64,000 bases of DNA. Source: Aquimonas voraii. GTDB taxonomy: Bacteria; Pseudomonadota; Gammaproteobacteria; Xanthomonadales; Xanthomonadaceae. The DNA lies in the NCBI RefSeq assembly GCF_900101825.1, contig NZ_FNAG01000007.1, positions 62,001-126,000 on the forward strand. The letters are read 5' to 3'. Positions 8,386 to 16,325 of this stretch are shown piece after piece. The notes beneath the pieces are model-generated. The model was not told the DNA's origin. It ran no database searches and saw only the letters and a program-made list of their open reading frames with translations. Numbering within the stretch: position 1 is the first letter of the stretch; every line of letters starts with the position of its first letter. The position numbers and the translations under genes are program-made.

Positions 8386-9411
8386 TCAGACTCCGAGCGC
8401 CTCGAGCGCACGCGCCATCCAGCGCAGCTGAGCGCCCTCGCGGGTGTCGTAGTGCTCGCCGGTGTAGCCCCACCAGTCCCAGCATGCGTTCGGATTCAGA
8501 GGCGCGAAGCTCGCGCGGGTCTGCGGATAGAGTACGACCACCCCGTAGGCATCGGCCCAGCGGTTGAAGCCGCCCTCGCGCACGAAGGCCTCGCCAACTT
8601 TGTCGGCGTTCTGCTGGCAGCCGTGGAAGGCCAGCAGCAGGCCGCAGCTTTCGCTCTCGCACTGCGGCGGCACGTAGAGGTAGCCGCTGTCGGCGAGGAT
8701 CGGGTCGGGGCCGTCGCCATTCAGCGCGCTCTGGCTGAAGCTGCGCAGCTGGCCCGCCGGTTCTTTCGCCGGGCGCGGCGGCGCGCCGAAGAGTTGCTCG
8801 AACGCGAGGCCCGGCGCATCGAGCCCGCAGCGGCCGATGTAGGGCGCGGGCGGGTCGAGGCATTCATCGCCCTCGCCCGCCAGCGGCAGCAGGTGACCGA
8901 AGGCGCCGTCCAGTCGCGCCTCCACGACCAGTGTCGGCACGTCCTGCTGCAGCGCGCGATAGAGCTCGACGGCCGCGGCGCCCACCGCAGGAGCCACCTT
9001 GCGGTCCTCGCGTCCGTGCAGCACCAGCACGCGATCGCCGTCCAGCCCCTGCAGCGGCGCCAGCGCACCGGCCGCCGCACGCTCGCGCACGCGTTCGGCG
9101 AGTGCAACGCTGTCGGGCGCCGCCGGCTGCGCCTGCATGCAGGGCCCGAGCGCGGCGTTGAGGTCGCCCTGCGCGCAGCCGTAGGGGCCGCCAGCGATCA
9201 GCGCTGCGCCGTGGATGCGCTCGGCATACGCAAGGTGCACCTGCGCCGCCATGTAGGCACCGGAGGACAGCCCCGCCACGGCAACGCGCTCGGCGTCGAT
9301 GCGCAGCGCAGGCAAGGGCGGCGTCTCCGCTTGGCTGCTGCAGGCGGCCAGCATCGCAAGCAGGCAGGCCGAGAGGGAAAGACGGGCGATCGCGGCGGCA
9401 ACGGGGTTCAT
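8386..9411 (-). CDS. Lipoprotein PHB-depolymerase-type esterase (type 2 catalytic order)
   Basis: A 341-residue alpha/beta hydrolase exported as a lipoprotein: the signal peptide ends in the lipobox LAAC (Cys24). The lipase box GLSSG places the nucleophile at Ser49, followed by candidates Asp136 (HGREDRKV) and His173 (AFGHLLPL). The oxyanion-hole motif HGCQQ comes last, at about 263. This order (lipase box first, oxyanion hole last) is the permuted type 2 arrangement described for extracellular poly(3-hydroxybutyrate) depolymerases. A substrate-binding domain of the usual kind is absent, so it may prefer oligomers or amorphous polymer. The ATG at 9411 has GAGGTG at about 8 nt. Neighbours are a TonB receptor upstream and the SLC5-kinase 16 bp downstream. 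Other polyester or aromatic-ester substrates remain possible. Confidence 0.8.
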   Translation of the reverse strand: MNPVAAAIARLSLSACLLAMLAACSSQAETPPLPALRIDAERVAVAGLSSGAYMAAQVHLAYAERIHGAALIAGGPYGCAQGDLNAALGPCMQAQPAAPDSVALAERVRERAAAGALAPLQGLDGDRVLVLHGREDRKVAPAVGAAAVELYRALQQDVPTLVVEARLDGAFGHLLPLAGEGDECLDPPAPYIGRCGLDAPGLAFEQLFGAPPRPAKEPAGQLRSFSQSALNGDGPDPILADSGYLYVPPQCESESCGLLLAFHGCQQNADKVGEAFVREGGFNRWADAYGVVVLYPQTRASFAPLNPNACWDWWGYTGEHYDTREGAQLRWMARALEALGV

Positions 9412-9424
9412 CGGAAGGCACCTC

Positions 9425-9460
9425 AAAAAAAGCGGCCGGGCCTCGCGGGAGGCACCGGCC
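9425..9460 (-). terminator. Rho-independent terminator after the TonB receptor gene
   Basis: On the minus strand a GGCCGG...CCGGCC outer stem and GCCTC...GAGGC inner stem (positions 9434-9460, one bulge, CCGC loop) are followed by seven uninterrupted T residues. It lies between the receptor stop codon and the esterase start codon, so the two genes are probably separate transcription units or coupled only by read-through. Confidence 0.85.
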
Positions 9461-9496
9461 GGTGCGGGGGGAGCCGCTTGGAAAATTACCGGCGCA

Positions 9497-11671
9497 TCAG
9501 AAATCGTACGTGGCCGTCAGGCTGTAGGTGCGCGGCGCGCCGTAGAAGCCGGTCAGGATGCCGAGCGCGCCGATGTTGTAGCCGGTGGTGCGGTATTCCT
9601 TGTCGGCCAGGTTGGCGCCTTCCAGAGCGAAGCGCCAGGCGCCGGCGGTCTGCCAGATCAGGCCCGCGGACACCAGCCCGTAGCCGGGCTGCTTGATGGC
9701 TTCGGACAGGTCGGTGGTCGGGTAGACCTCGCTCTGGTAGCTGTAGCTCAAGCGGGTCGACAGGTTGCCGCCGCTGGCCAGTGGCAGCGAGTGCAGGGCG
9801 CTGATCGCCATCGAACGCTCGGGTGCGTTGGTGAAGCGCTGGTTGCCGGCAACGTTGACGTTGTTGGTGATGAACTCGTCGTACTTCGCATCGAGCCACG
9901 CGAAGTTGCCCTGCAGGCTGAAGTTCTGCGTCAGCAGCGCCTGGTATTCGAGCTCCACGCCCTTGACGGTGCCCTCGCCGGCGTTGGTGAAGTCGCCGAA
10001 GAAGATCGGCGGGTTGCTGCCCGGCACCTCGGTGAACACCGACAGCTGGATATCCTTGTAGTCGCTGTTGAAGTAGGCGAGGTTGACGAACAGCCGGCTG
10101 TCGAAGAAGGCGTTCTTGGCACCGATCTCGAAGGTGGTCACCGTCTCGTCGTCGAAGGGCAGGCGCGAACGCGGCACCGCCGTAGCCTGGGCGCGGATGT
10201 TGAAGCCGCCCGACTTGAAGCCGCGGCTGGCCAGCGCGTACAGCAGCACTTCATCGCTCAGCTTGAAATCCAGAGAGACCTTGGGCGAGAAGTTCTGGAA
10301 GCTGACCGAATCCTCGAAGTCAGCCGCCACCACGCCGTTCGGGCGGGTGAAGGTGGCATCGGTATAGCCGATGTTGTAGACGTCGGCGGTCTTCTTCTCG
10401 TCGGTGTAGCGGCCACCCACGGTGAGTGCCCAGCGCTCGGCGAAGTCCCAGGTGAACTCGCCGTAGACCGCCACACTGTCGGTATCGACCACGCCCTGGG
10501 TGTCGCCGAAAGACAGGCCGAAGAAATTGTTCAGCACCTGGCCACCGGCCGAGCCGGTGAACCAGTACAGACCGGCAACGCCGCGCACGGCCCCGGCCGC
10601 GTCGTAATTGAGCTGGAATTCCTGCGAGGTCTGGTCGTCCGAGTAGAACGCCTTGACGTCGGCGATGGTGTTCGGAAGCGTGTCGAAATCGATATTGGTC
10701 TCGGTGTCCGACTCGCGATAGGCGGTGACCGACTTCAGCACCCAGGCATCACCGAGGTTCCAGCTGAAGGTGGCCGAGGCGCCCTTCATCGAAGTGTCGT
10801 TGACGTTGGGCATGCCGTTGCGCACGTCGTAGCGATCGTTGAGAGGGAGCAGCGTCGGCGCCGCAAAGTTCGGGCCCAGCATCTTGGCGCCGCGCACCCC
10901 GCTCTGGTCATCCATCCAGTCGACGGTGAACTTGGCGCTGAAGTCCGGCGAGCCGAGGTAGCCCAGGGTGGCGCGCGCGGCGAGGATCTCCTTGTCCGAA
11001 ACGTCCTGTCCGGTGCGCACGTTTTCGCCGAAACCGTCGCGCGACAGCGAGGCCACCGCCACGCGGGTGACCCAGCCCGCCCCGAGCGGCAGGTTGACGC
11101 TGGCCTTGGCGTCCAGCTGGCTGTAATTGCCGACGGTGACCGAGCCGCGGCCATAGAAGTCCTCTTCCAGCGCCGAGGACACGTACTTGATCGCGCCGCC
11201 AATCGTGTTCTTGCCGTACAGCGAGCCCTGCGGGCCACGCAGCACTTCGATGCGCTCGACGTCGAACACATCCAGCAGGGCGCCCTGCGGGCGGGCGATG
11301 TAGACGTCATCGAGGTAGAGACCCACTCCGGGATCGACACCCCAGAGCGGATCGCTCTGGCCGACGGCACGGATGTAGGCGGTCAGCGTGCTGGAGGAGC
11401 CGCGCGCCGCATAGACGGTGAGGTTGGGCACGAAGCTGTCGAGATCGCTGATGTCCTCGACGTTGAGCTTGTCGAGGCCGTCGGCCGTGAATGCCGTCAC
11501 CGCCACCGGCACTTCCTGCAGGGACTCCTCGCGCTTGCGCGCCGAGACCGTGATGGCGTCGAGCGTGTTCGGCTTCGCCTCCTCGCCCTGCGCGGGCGCC
11601 TGCTGCGCGTGGACGGCGTACGGTGCGGCCAGCAGTGCACCGATGATGAAGCTGAGCGGCTTGCGCATCAT
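9497..11671 (-). CDS. TonB-dependent outer-membrane receptor
   Basis: A 724-residue receptor. It has a signal peptide ending near AVHAQQA, a TonB-box-like DAITVSARKREESLQEVPVA segment at about 37-57, and a complete plug domain (LRGPQGSLYGKNTIGGAIKYVS). The 22-stranded barrel ends in the classical aromatic C-terminus (SLTATYDF). It resembles the large 'FecA-unlike' receptor group of xanthomonads and sphingomonads that take up carbon oligomers rather than siderophores; the ligand cannot be read directly. GGAGGGG lies about 7 nt upstream of the ATG at 11671. It is divergent from the GntP-type permease across a 184 bp spacer with a palindrome, and upstream of the PHB-depolymerase-like esterase, which suggests oligomer uptake as its job. 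Confidence 0.9.
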   Translation of the reverse strand: MMRKPLSFIIGALLAAPYAVHAQQAPAQGEEAKPNTLDAITVSARKREESLQEVPVAVTAFTADGLDKLNVEDISDLDSFVPNLTVYAARGSSSTLTAYIRAVGQSDPLWGVDPGVGLYLDDVYIARPQGALLDVFDVERIEVLRGPQGSLYGKNTIGGAIKYVSSALEEDFYGRGSVTVGNYSQLDAKASVNLPLGAGWVTRVAVASLSRDGFGENVRTGQDVSDKEILAARATLGYLGSPDFSAKFTVDWMDDQSGVRGAKMLGPNFAAPTLLPLNDRYDVRNGMPNVNDTSMKGASATFSWNLGDAWVLKSVTAYRESDTETNIDFDTLPNTIADVKAFYSDDQTSQEFQLNYDAAGAVRGVAGLYWFTGSAGGQVLNNFFGLSFGDTQGVVDTDSVAVYGEFTWDFAERWALTVGGRYTDEKKTADVYNIGYTDATFTRPNGVVAADFEDSVSFQNFSPKVSLDFKLSDEVLLYALASRGFKSGGFNIRAQATAVPRSRLPFDDETVTTFEIGAKNAFFDSRLFVNLAYFNSDYKDIQLSVFTEVPGSNPPIFFGDFTNAGEGTVKGVELEYQALLTQNFSLQGNFAWLDAKYDEFITNNVNVAGNQRFTNAPERSMAISALHSLPLASGGNLSTRLSYSYQSEVYPTTDLSEAIKQPGYGLVSAGLIWQTAGAWRFALEGANLADKEYRTTGYNIGALGILTGFYGAPRTYSLTATYDF

Positions 11672-11773
11672 GTGGATTCCCCTCCAGGACTTTCTGGGTT
11701 TCGCGGCGCCTGGGCGACGGGCGCAGGCTGCCGATGCTGCGCAAGCCTAGGTGCGGGCCGACAGGCGGGCACT

Positions 11774-11787
11774 TGTACCTTCGTACA
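11774..11787. promoter_or_regulatory. Operator-like palindrome in the receptor/permease divergent promoter
   Basis: TGTAC-N4-GTACA is a perfect interrupted palindrome in the 184 bp between the receptor and permease start codons, about 69 bp before the permease ATG. Its AT-rich arms stand out in GC-rich sequence. A shared repressor or activator site is an inference. Confidence 0.45.
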
Positions 11788-11855
11788 GTGACGGCGCGCA
11801 GCCTGCTCTGCGAATACTCGCCGCCGTCGACTGCATTCCTTCGCGTGCCCTGCCC

Positions 11856-13169
11856 ATGCTCAGCCTGATCGGGCTCATCACCGCCCTGCTGCTCCTGATG
11901 CTGCTGACCATTCGCGGCATGAACCTGTTCGTCGCCACGCCGCTCTGCGCGCTGCTGGTCGCGATCACGTCGGACATCGCGCTGCTGCCGCCGCTGGCCG
12001 GCGAAGGTCAGGCCAATGTGGTGACCGCCTACATGGGTGGCTTCACCAGCTTCATCGCCAGCTGGTTCTTCATGTTCCTGCTGGGCTCGATCTTCGGAAA
12101 GCTCATGGAGGACACCGGTGCGGCCGACAGCGTGGCGCGCTGGATCGTCACCGGCATCGGCGCGCAGCGCGCGGCGCTGGCGGTGGTGGTGGCCTGCGCA
12201 ATCCTGACCTACGGCGGCGTCAGCCTGTTCGTGGTGGCGTTTTCGGTGTACCCGACCGCGCTCGCCCTGTTCCGCGAGGCCGACCTGCCGCGGCGCTTCA
12301 TCCCGGCGGCGCTGGCCTTCGGCTCGGTGACCTTCACCATGACTTCGGCGGGTTCGCCCGAGATCCAGAACTGGATTCCCATCCAGTACCTCGGCACCAC
12401 GCCCTGGGCCGCCTGGCAGGCCAGCCTGATCACTGCGGTGTTCATGGCGCTCACCGGCTATGCCTGGCTGGTGTGGATGCTGAAGCGCGCCAAGCGGCGC
12501 GGCGAGCACTTCGAAGCCCGCGACAACGATCCGCAGCCGCGGGACATCACCCTGCCCCCGGTGTGGCGGGCGCTGGTGGGCCCGGCACTGGTGCTGGTGG
12601 TCAGCTTCGTCTTCCACGACAGCCTGCAGACCTCGGCTCTGATCCTTGCCCTGCTGGCCGGCTGCGTCGGCGTCTATGCACTCTGCTTCCGCTCGCGTCG
12701 GGATCCGGGCAAGGCGATTGCCGAAGGCAGCACGGGCGCGCTGATCGCGATCGGCAACACCGCCGCCGTGGTGGGTTTCGGCGCGGTCGCCAAGGTGGCG
12801 CCGGCCTTCATGCTGGTGGTCGACTGGGTGACCCACCTGCCCGGCGGCGGCCTGGTCAGCGCCGCCGTGGCGGTGAGCCTGGTCGCTGCGATCACCGGTT
12901 CGGCTTCGGGCGGCCAGGTCATCGCCCTGCCCATCCTCGCGCCGATCTTCCTCGGCCAAGGCGTGAATCCGGACCAGCTGCACCGCTCGGTCGCCATCTC
13001 TTCGGGCGTGCTCGACTCGCTGCCGCACAACGGCTATGTGGTCACCACGATCCGCGCGATCTGCGGTGAAACCCATCGCGCCGCCTACGGCCCGATGGCG
13101 GCGCTGACCGTGCTCGTACCGGGCCTGGGCCTCGCCCTGTGTCTGCTGCTGTTCGCGCTGGGACTCTGA
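11856..13169 (+). CDS. GntP-family permease, possibly for 3-hydroxybutyrate
   Basis: A 437-residue polytopic inner-membrane protein with about 12-14 hydrophobic segments. Family signatures are LTYGGVSLFVVAFSVYP, FTMTSAGSPEIQNWIP, the glycine-rich ALIAIGNTAAVVGFGAVAK and the C-terminal GVLDSLPHNGYVVTTIRAICGETH. GntP proteins are proton symporters for gluconate and other hydroxy acids, and a branch in pseudomonads lies in D-3-hydroxybutyrate utilisation loci. The nearby PHB-depolymerase-type esterase favours that substrate here, but this is context only; citrate- or gluconate-like acids cannot be excluded. The start ATG at 11856 gives MLSLIGLITALLLLMLL, the first membrane helix; longer frames begin with non-hydrophobic sequence. 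Confidence 0.85.
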   Translation: MLSLIGLITALLLLMLLTIRGMNLFVATPLCALLVAITSDIALLPPLAGEGQANVVTAYMGGFTSFIASWFFMFLLGSIFGKLMEDTGAADSVARWIVTGIGAQRAALAVVVACAILTYGGVSLFVVAFSVYPTALALFREADLPRRFIPAALAFGSVTFTMTSAGSPEIQNWIPIQYLGTTPWAAWQASLITAVFMALTGYAWLVWMLKRAKRRGEHFEARDNDPQPRDITLPPVWRALVGPALVLVVSFVFHDSLQTSALILALLAGCVGVYALCFRSRRDPGKAIAEGSTGALIAIGNTAAVVGFGAVAKVAPAFMLVVDWVTHLPGGGLVSAAVAVSLVAAITGSASGGQVIALPILAPIFLGQGVNPDQLHRSVAISSGVLDSLPHNGYVVTTIRAICGETHRAAYGPMAALTVLVPGLGLALCLLLFALGL

Positions 13170-13275
13170 GACTGCGGTGCTTGCCTGCGTCCCTTGCCGA
13201 ATCAACGGACACCTTGCGCCTGGCGCAGAGCGGGGCCAACAGAATCAGCCGCCCTGATCGCAAGCCAGCGACGGG

Positions 13276-14730
13276 CTAGCGGGTTGGCTGGGCCTCGAAT
13301 CCATCCGCGAACATCGGACCGGAAGATTCGGCGGCCAGCTGGATCGCCAGCAGCGCGTCGATGCGTCCATGACCCGCGACCGGATTCGGATACGTGGTCG
13401 GTGCCACTCCGCCACAGGTCTGGCTGAGGCTCATCGGCACCACCGCGCGCGTCAGAAGCGCCTCCAGCGCCTCGGGGTTGCGCCGGTACTGCGGATAGGC
13501 CGACATCACCAGGGCAGCAACGCCCGCCACATGCGGTGCCGCCATGCTGGTGCCGGTCATGCTGCCGTAGCCGCCACTGTTCAGGGCCGAACGGATCGTG
13601 GTGCCCGGGGCGCTCAGGTCGGGCTTCATGCGTCCGCTGCCGTCGATCGTGACCGGGCCGCGTGAGCTGCTGCTGTTGATGGTGCCGTCGAGACGGCTGT
13701 TGCCGACGGTGAGCGAGCCCGCGAAGTAGGCTGGCGGATCGGTGATCGAACCGCAGGCGGATCCGGAATTGCCTGCCGCCGCAACGAACAGGATGCCGGC
13801 GGCACGCAGATTGTTGACCGCCGCTTCCAGCAGCGCGCTCTGCTGCGTGGTGCAGCCTTCGCTCGGCGGGCAGCCCCAAGAGTTGTTGATGACGTGCGGG
13901 GCGAGCAGCGGCTGCGGGTTCTGGCCGGCGGCATCGGTCGGCGCCAGGAACCAGTCCATGCATTCGAGGTAGGTCGCCGGCGAGCCGTCGCCCGCATTCA
14001 TGTTGCGGCAGGCGATCCACTTCGCCTGTGGGGCGATGCCGATCTGGTTGCTGCCGGCGAGGCCCACCATGGTGCCGACCGTGTGGCTGCCGTGCGAGTG
14101 GTCATCACAGGGCACAGGGCTGTCGGCACCGCAGCTGCTGCCGGTGGCATGCACGGCATCGTGCCAGTGATAGGCATGGCTGACCGTGCCGCCGCTGTTG
14201 CCGCGGTACTGCTGGATCAGGGCCTCGTGGTCCCAGCGCACGCCGGTGTCGGCGCCGGCCACGGTGATGCCCTGCCCTTCGTGGCCCAGGGCCCAGACCT
14301 CGGGCACGCGGATCAGGCTGAGGCTGGCTTCCGCCGCCAGGACCGAGGCGCCGGCTTCAATCGCCTTGATGGGCTCGGGAAGCTGCGGCTTGAAACTGCG
14401 CTCCGGCACGACCGCGGCGACGCCCGCCTCCGCGGCCAAGGCAGCGCCTGCGCCCGCCGGCAATTCCATCAGGCTGGCATTGACCACCGTGTAGTGGCGC
14501 AGCAGGCGTCCGCCTTGGGCCTGGGCCAGCCGCGCCGCGCGCTCGCGCTGCGAAGCCGCCGCGGCGCTGAGCCTGCGCCAGGCTTCCATGGCGCGATTGT
14601 CGCCCTGCAGGTCCGCCACCGGCCGCAGATCCGCCTGCGATTCCCAGACGACCAGCACCGGACCGGCCTCGTTTACGGCAGCGTTGGCAGCGCCGGGACC
14701 GGCGAGCAGAGCAAGTGCGAGGCTGAGCAT
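13276..14730 (-). CDS. Secreted subtilisin-like serine protease (S8) with a C-terminal FADGFE motif
   Basis: A 484-residue protein with a short signal peptide (residues 1 to about 17), an inhibitor-like prodomain (to about 120) and an S8 catalytic domain. The triad is Asp161 (GADTGV), His213 (SHGSHTVGT) and Ser395 (TGTSMAAPH), with the oxyanion Asn in INNSWG. Cysteine pairs suggest a disulfide-stabilised extracellular enzyme. The C-terminus carries GPMFADGFE just before the end, a short acidic-aromatic motif I associate with exported proteins of this bacterial group, of unknown role. The reading frame is closed by a stop ten codons upstream, so ATG 14730 is the only reasonable start, although the signal peptide lacks a basic n-region. 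It is followed downstream by a convergent permease gene. Confidence 0.9.
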   Translation of the reverse strand: MLSLALALLAGPGAANAAVNEAGPVLVVWESQADLRPVADLQGDNRAMEAWRRLSAAAASQRERAARLAQAQGGRLLRHYTVVNASLMELPAGAGAALAAEAGVAAVVPERSFKPQLPEPIKAIEAGASVLAAEASLSLIRVPEVWALGHEGQGITVAGADTGVRWDHEALIQQYRGNSGGTVSHAYHWHDAVHATGSSCGADSPVPCDDHSHGSHTVGTMVGLAGSNQIGIAPQAKWIACRNMNAGDGSPATYLECMDWFLAPTDAAGQNPQPLLAPHVINNSWGCPPSEGCTTQQSALLEAAVNNLRAAGILFVAAAGNSGSACGSITDPPAYFAGSLTVGNSRLDGTINSSSSRGPVTIDGSGRMKPDLSAPGTTIRSALNSGGYGSMTGTSMAAPHVAGVAALVMSAYPQYRRNPEALEALLTRAVVPMSLSQTCGGVAPTTYPNPVAGHGRIDALLAIQLAAESSGPMFADGFEAQPTR

Positions 14731-14894
14731 GGGGACGTCCGTGGCGAGGCTGCCGGGGCTTCAGGCTAAACCATCGCCGTCCCGATCGCGCCGATGCTCA
14801 CGCTGACCGTGCGGCGCGCGGCGTGGTGGGAGCCCACGTCGACGCCCGGCGCCCACGCGCTGCACGGGCGCGGGACCGCGTGCAGCGCGAGGCG

Positions 14895-14924
14895 CCCACA
14901 CAAGACCTGCAGGCCTTGTGTGGG
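14895..14924 (-). terminator. Hairpin just after the DUF4397 gene
   Basis: CCCACACAAG and CTTGTGTGGG form a perfect 10-bp stem around a 10-nt loop, six bases beyond the stop codon of the DUF4397 gene. There is no clear T tract, so it may be a weak terminator or an mRNA-end stabiliser. Confidence 0.5.
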
Positions 14925-14930
14925 CTCCGA

Positions 14931-16055
14931 TCAGAACGAACAGACTCCCGAGGGCGTCAGGTTGACCAGCGGGATGCTGCGCGTCGGCTGGCCATCAAGG
15001 CGGATTTCGGCCACTGCGGTGCGGCAATCCTCGAAGTCGACACGAACCCGCCCGACCTGGGTGGTCTGCACGGGGTCGGAAGCGAGGAAGCGTCCACCGG
15101 TGGTGTTCAGCACGGCCAGCTCGGCGCTGCGATTGTTGAAGCCGCCGCCTGTCGCCGCGGTCGCACCGAGACCCGCGGCCGCACTGTCCAGGGTGAACCA
15201 GATCTTGTTGCCGTTGGCATCAAAGGCGTACCAGCTGCCGAGCAGGCGGTTCTCATCGGGCTTGGGCGTGAAAGCGAAGCCCTGGCCATTGAACTCCGGC
15301 GTGTACCAGTGGCCGCTGACCGAGGCATCGACCGGCGCTTCGGTGGGCAGCGCCCCCAGCGGCAGAGCGGTGAACCCGAGCGGCTGGTTGACCCCATCGC
15401 CGGTGGCCAGCACCGACAGCACCGCGCCTGCAGGCAGATCGACGGGCGCGAGGTCGATCAGGTTGCGGCTGCCATCGGGCGTGGCCACCTTGAGGTCGTA
15501 GTTGCCGGCGGGAATCTCGAGATAGCCGCTGGCCGCGAAGAAGGGCACCTCGCTCAGCCCACCCACCACGGCGCCACGGTCCGTGCGGATCGACACGGCG
15601 GTGGAGGCCGCATCCGGCCCGAAGGGCGCGGCATGGATGACGCGCAGCTTGAGGTTGCCGGAAGCGGGCGGGCGGTTGTCGTCGACCAGCGGCTGCAGGG
15701 CCAAGGGCTGGCCGTTGGCGCCGCCGGTCGCAAGCACGGTGTAGTCGGTGTTGTCGGTGAGGGTGACGCTGGCGCGGATCGCCACCGTGGTGGTGCCGGT
15801 CGGTAGCACCTCCAGCGTGTAGGCGCCGGCCGGCAGCGCGATGTAGTTGGTGAACTCGCCGTAGCGCACATTGGTGAGCGCGGTGGTGCCGTTGATGCGC
15901 ACGTCGACGGCGGTGGCCGCGAGGCTGTCGCTGAAGGGCGCGAAATGACCAACCAGGACGCGGGCATCGGCCAGCGCAAGCGTGGGTGCGAGCATCAGCA
16001 GGCTGGTGAAGCCAATCGACAGCAGGGGAGCGCAGGTCTTCTTGATTGTGTTCAT
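14931..16055 (-). CDS. Secreted DUF4397 protein with a C-terminal WY-rich module
   Basis: A 374-residue exported protein: MNTIKKTCAPLLSIGFTSLL begins a signal peptide cut near ALA. Two tandem DUF4397 beta-sandwich domains follow (about 20-115 and 120-215), recognisable by VLVGHFAPFSDSLAATAVDV and LRVIHAAPFGPDAASTAVSI. The C-terminal 130 residues contain SGHWYTPEFNGQGFAFTPK and LLGSWYAFDANGNKIWFTL, a module that also recurs in the large subtilase of this window, and end with a Cys pair. DUF4397 domains are usually on cell-surface or secreted proteins and are thought to bind; no enzyme motif is visible. The ATG at 16055 has GGAG at about 8 nt; an upstream TTG start is less likely. It lies between a subtilase gene and a two-component system, all on one strand. 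Confidence 0.82.
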   Translation of the reverse strand: MNTIKKTCAPLLSIGFTSLLMLAPTLALADARVLVGHFAPFSDSLAATAVDVRINGTTALTNVRYGEFTNYIALPAGAYTLEVLPTGTTTVAIRASVTLTDNTDYTVLATGGANGQPLALQPLVDDNRPPASGNLKLRVIHAAPFGPDAASTAVSIRTDRGAVVGGLSEVPFFAASGYLEIPAGNYDLKVATPDGSRNLIDLAPVDLPAGAVLSVLATGDGVNQPLGFTALPLGALPTEAPVDASVSGHWYTPEFNGQGFAFTPKPDENRLLGSWYAFDANGNKIWFTLDSAAAGLGATAATGGGFNNRSAELAVLNTTGGRFLASDPVQTTQVGRVRVDFEDCRTAVAEIRLDGQPTRSIPLVNLTPSGVCSF

Positions 16056-16325
16056 GAGGGTCTCCAAAAGGTCACGCCGGAACTGCGGCGCGCCGAACTT
16101 GTACCCAGCTGAACGTCAATCCGCTTTGCAGGGAACCTGAAGCGCACCTCAAGACGCGGCCACATCGCGTGCACGCAGCTCAAGAGCCCGTGCGCGCCCC
16201 CCTCAAGACGCCGTGCGCGATGGCGGACCAGCGGCCGGCAGCGGGGGGACGAGCGGCACGGCCCCACGTGCGCGGTGCTGCGGGCGCCGCCTGTCGCTCG
16301 TTCGCGGAACAGCCAGCGTGTGTGC

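Noticed and set aside
5127-8567. Long open frame of 1146 codons on the plus strand, opposite the hybrid kinase gene
   Set aside because: It is antisense to a kinase with complete motifs and has only a Gln/Arg/Ala-rich shadow composition typical of GC-rich antisense frames.
9299-11791. 830-codon plus-strand frame opposite the TonB receptor
   Set aside because: Antisense shadow; no signal peptide, domain or ribosome binding site.
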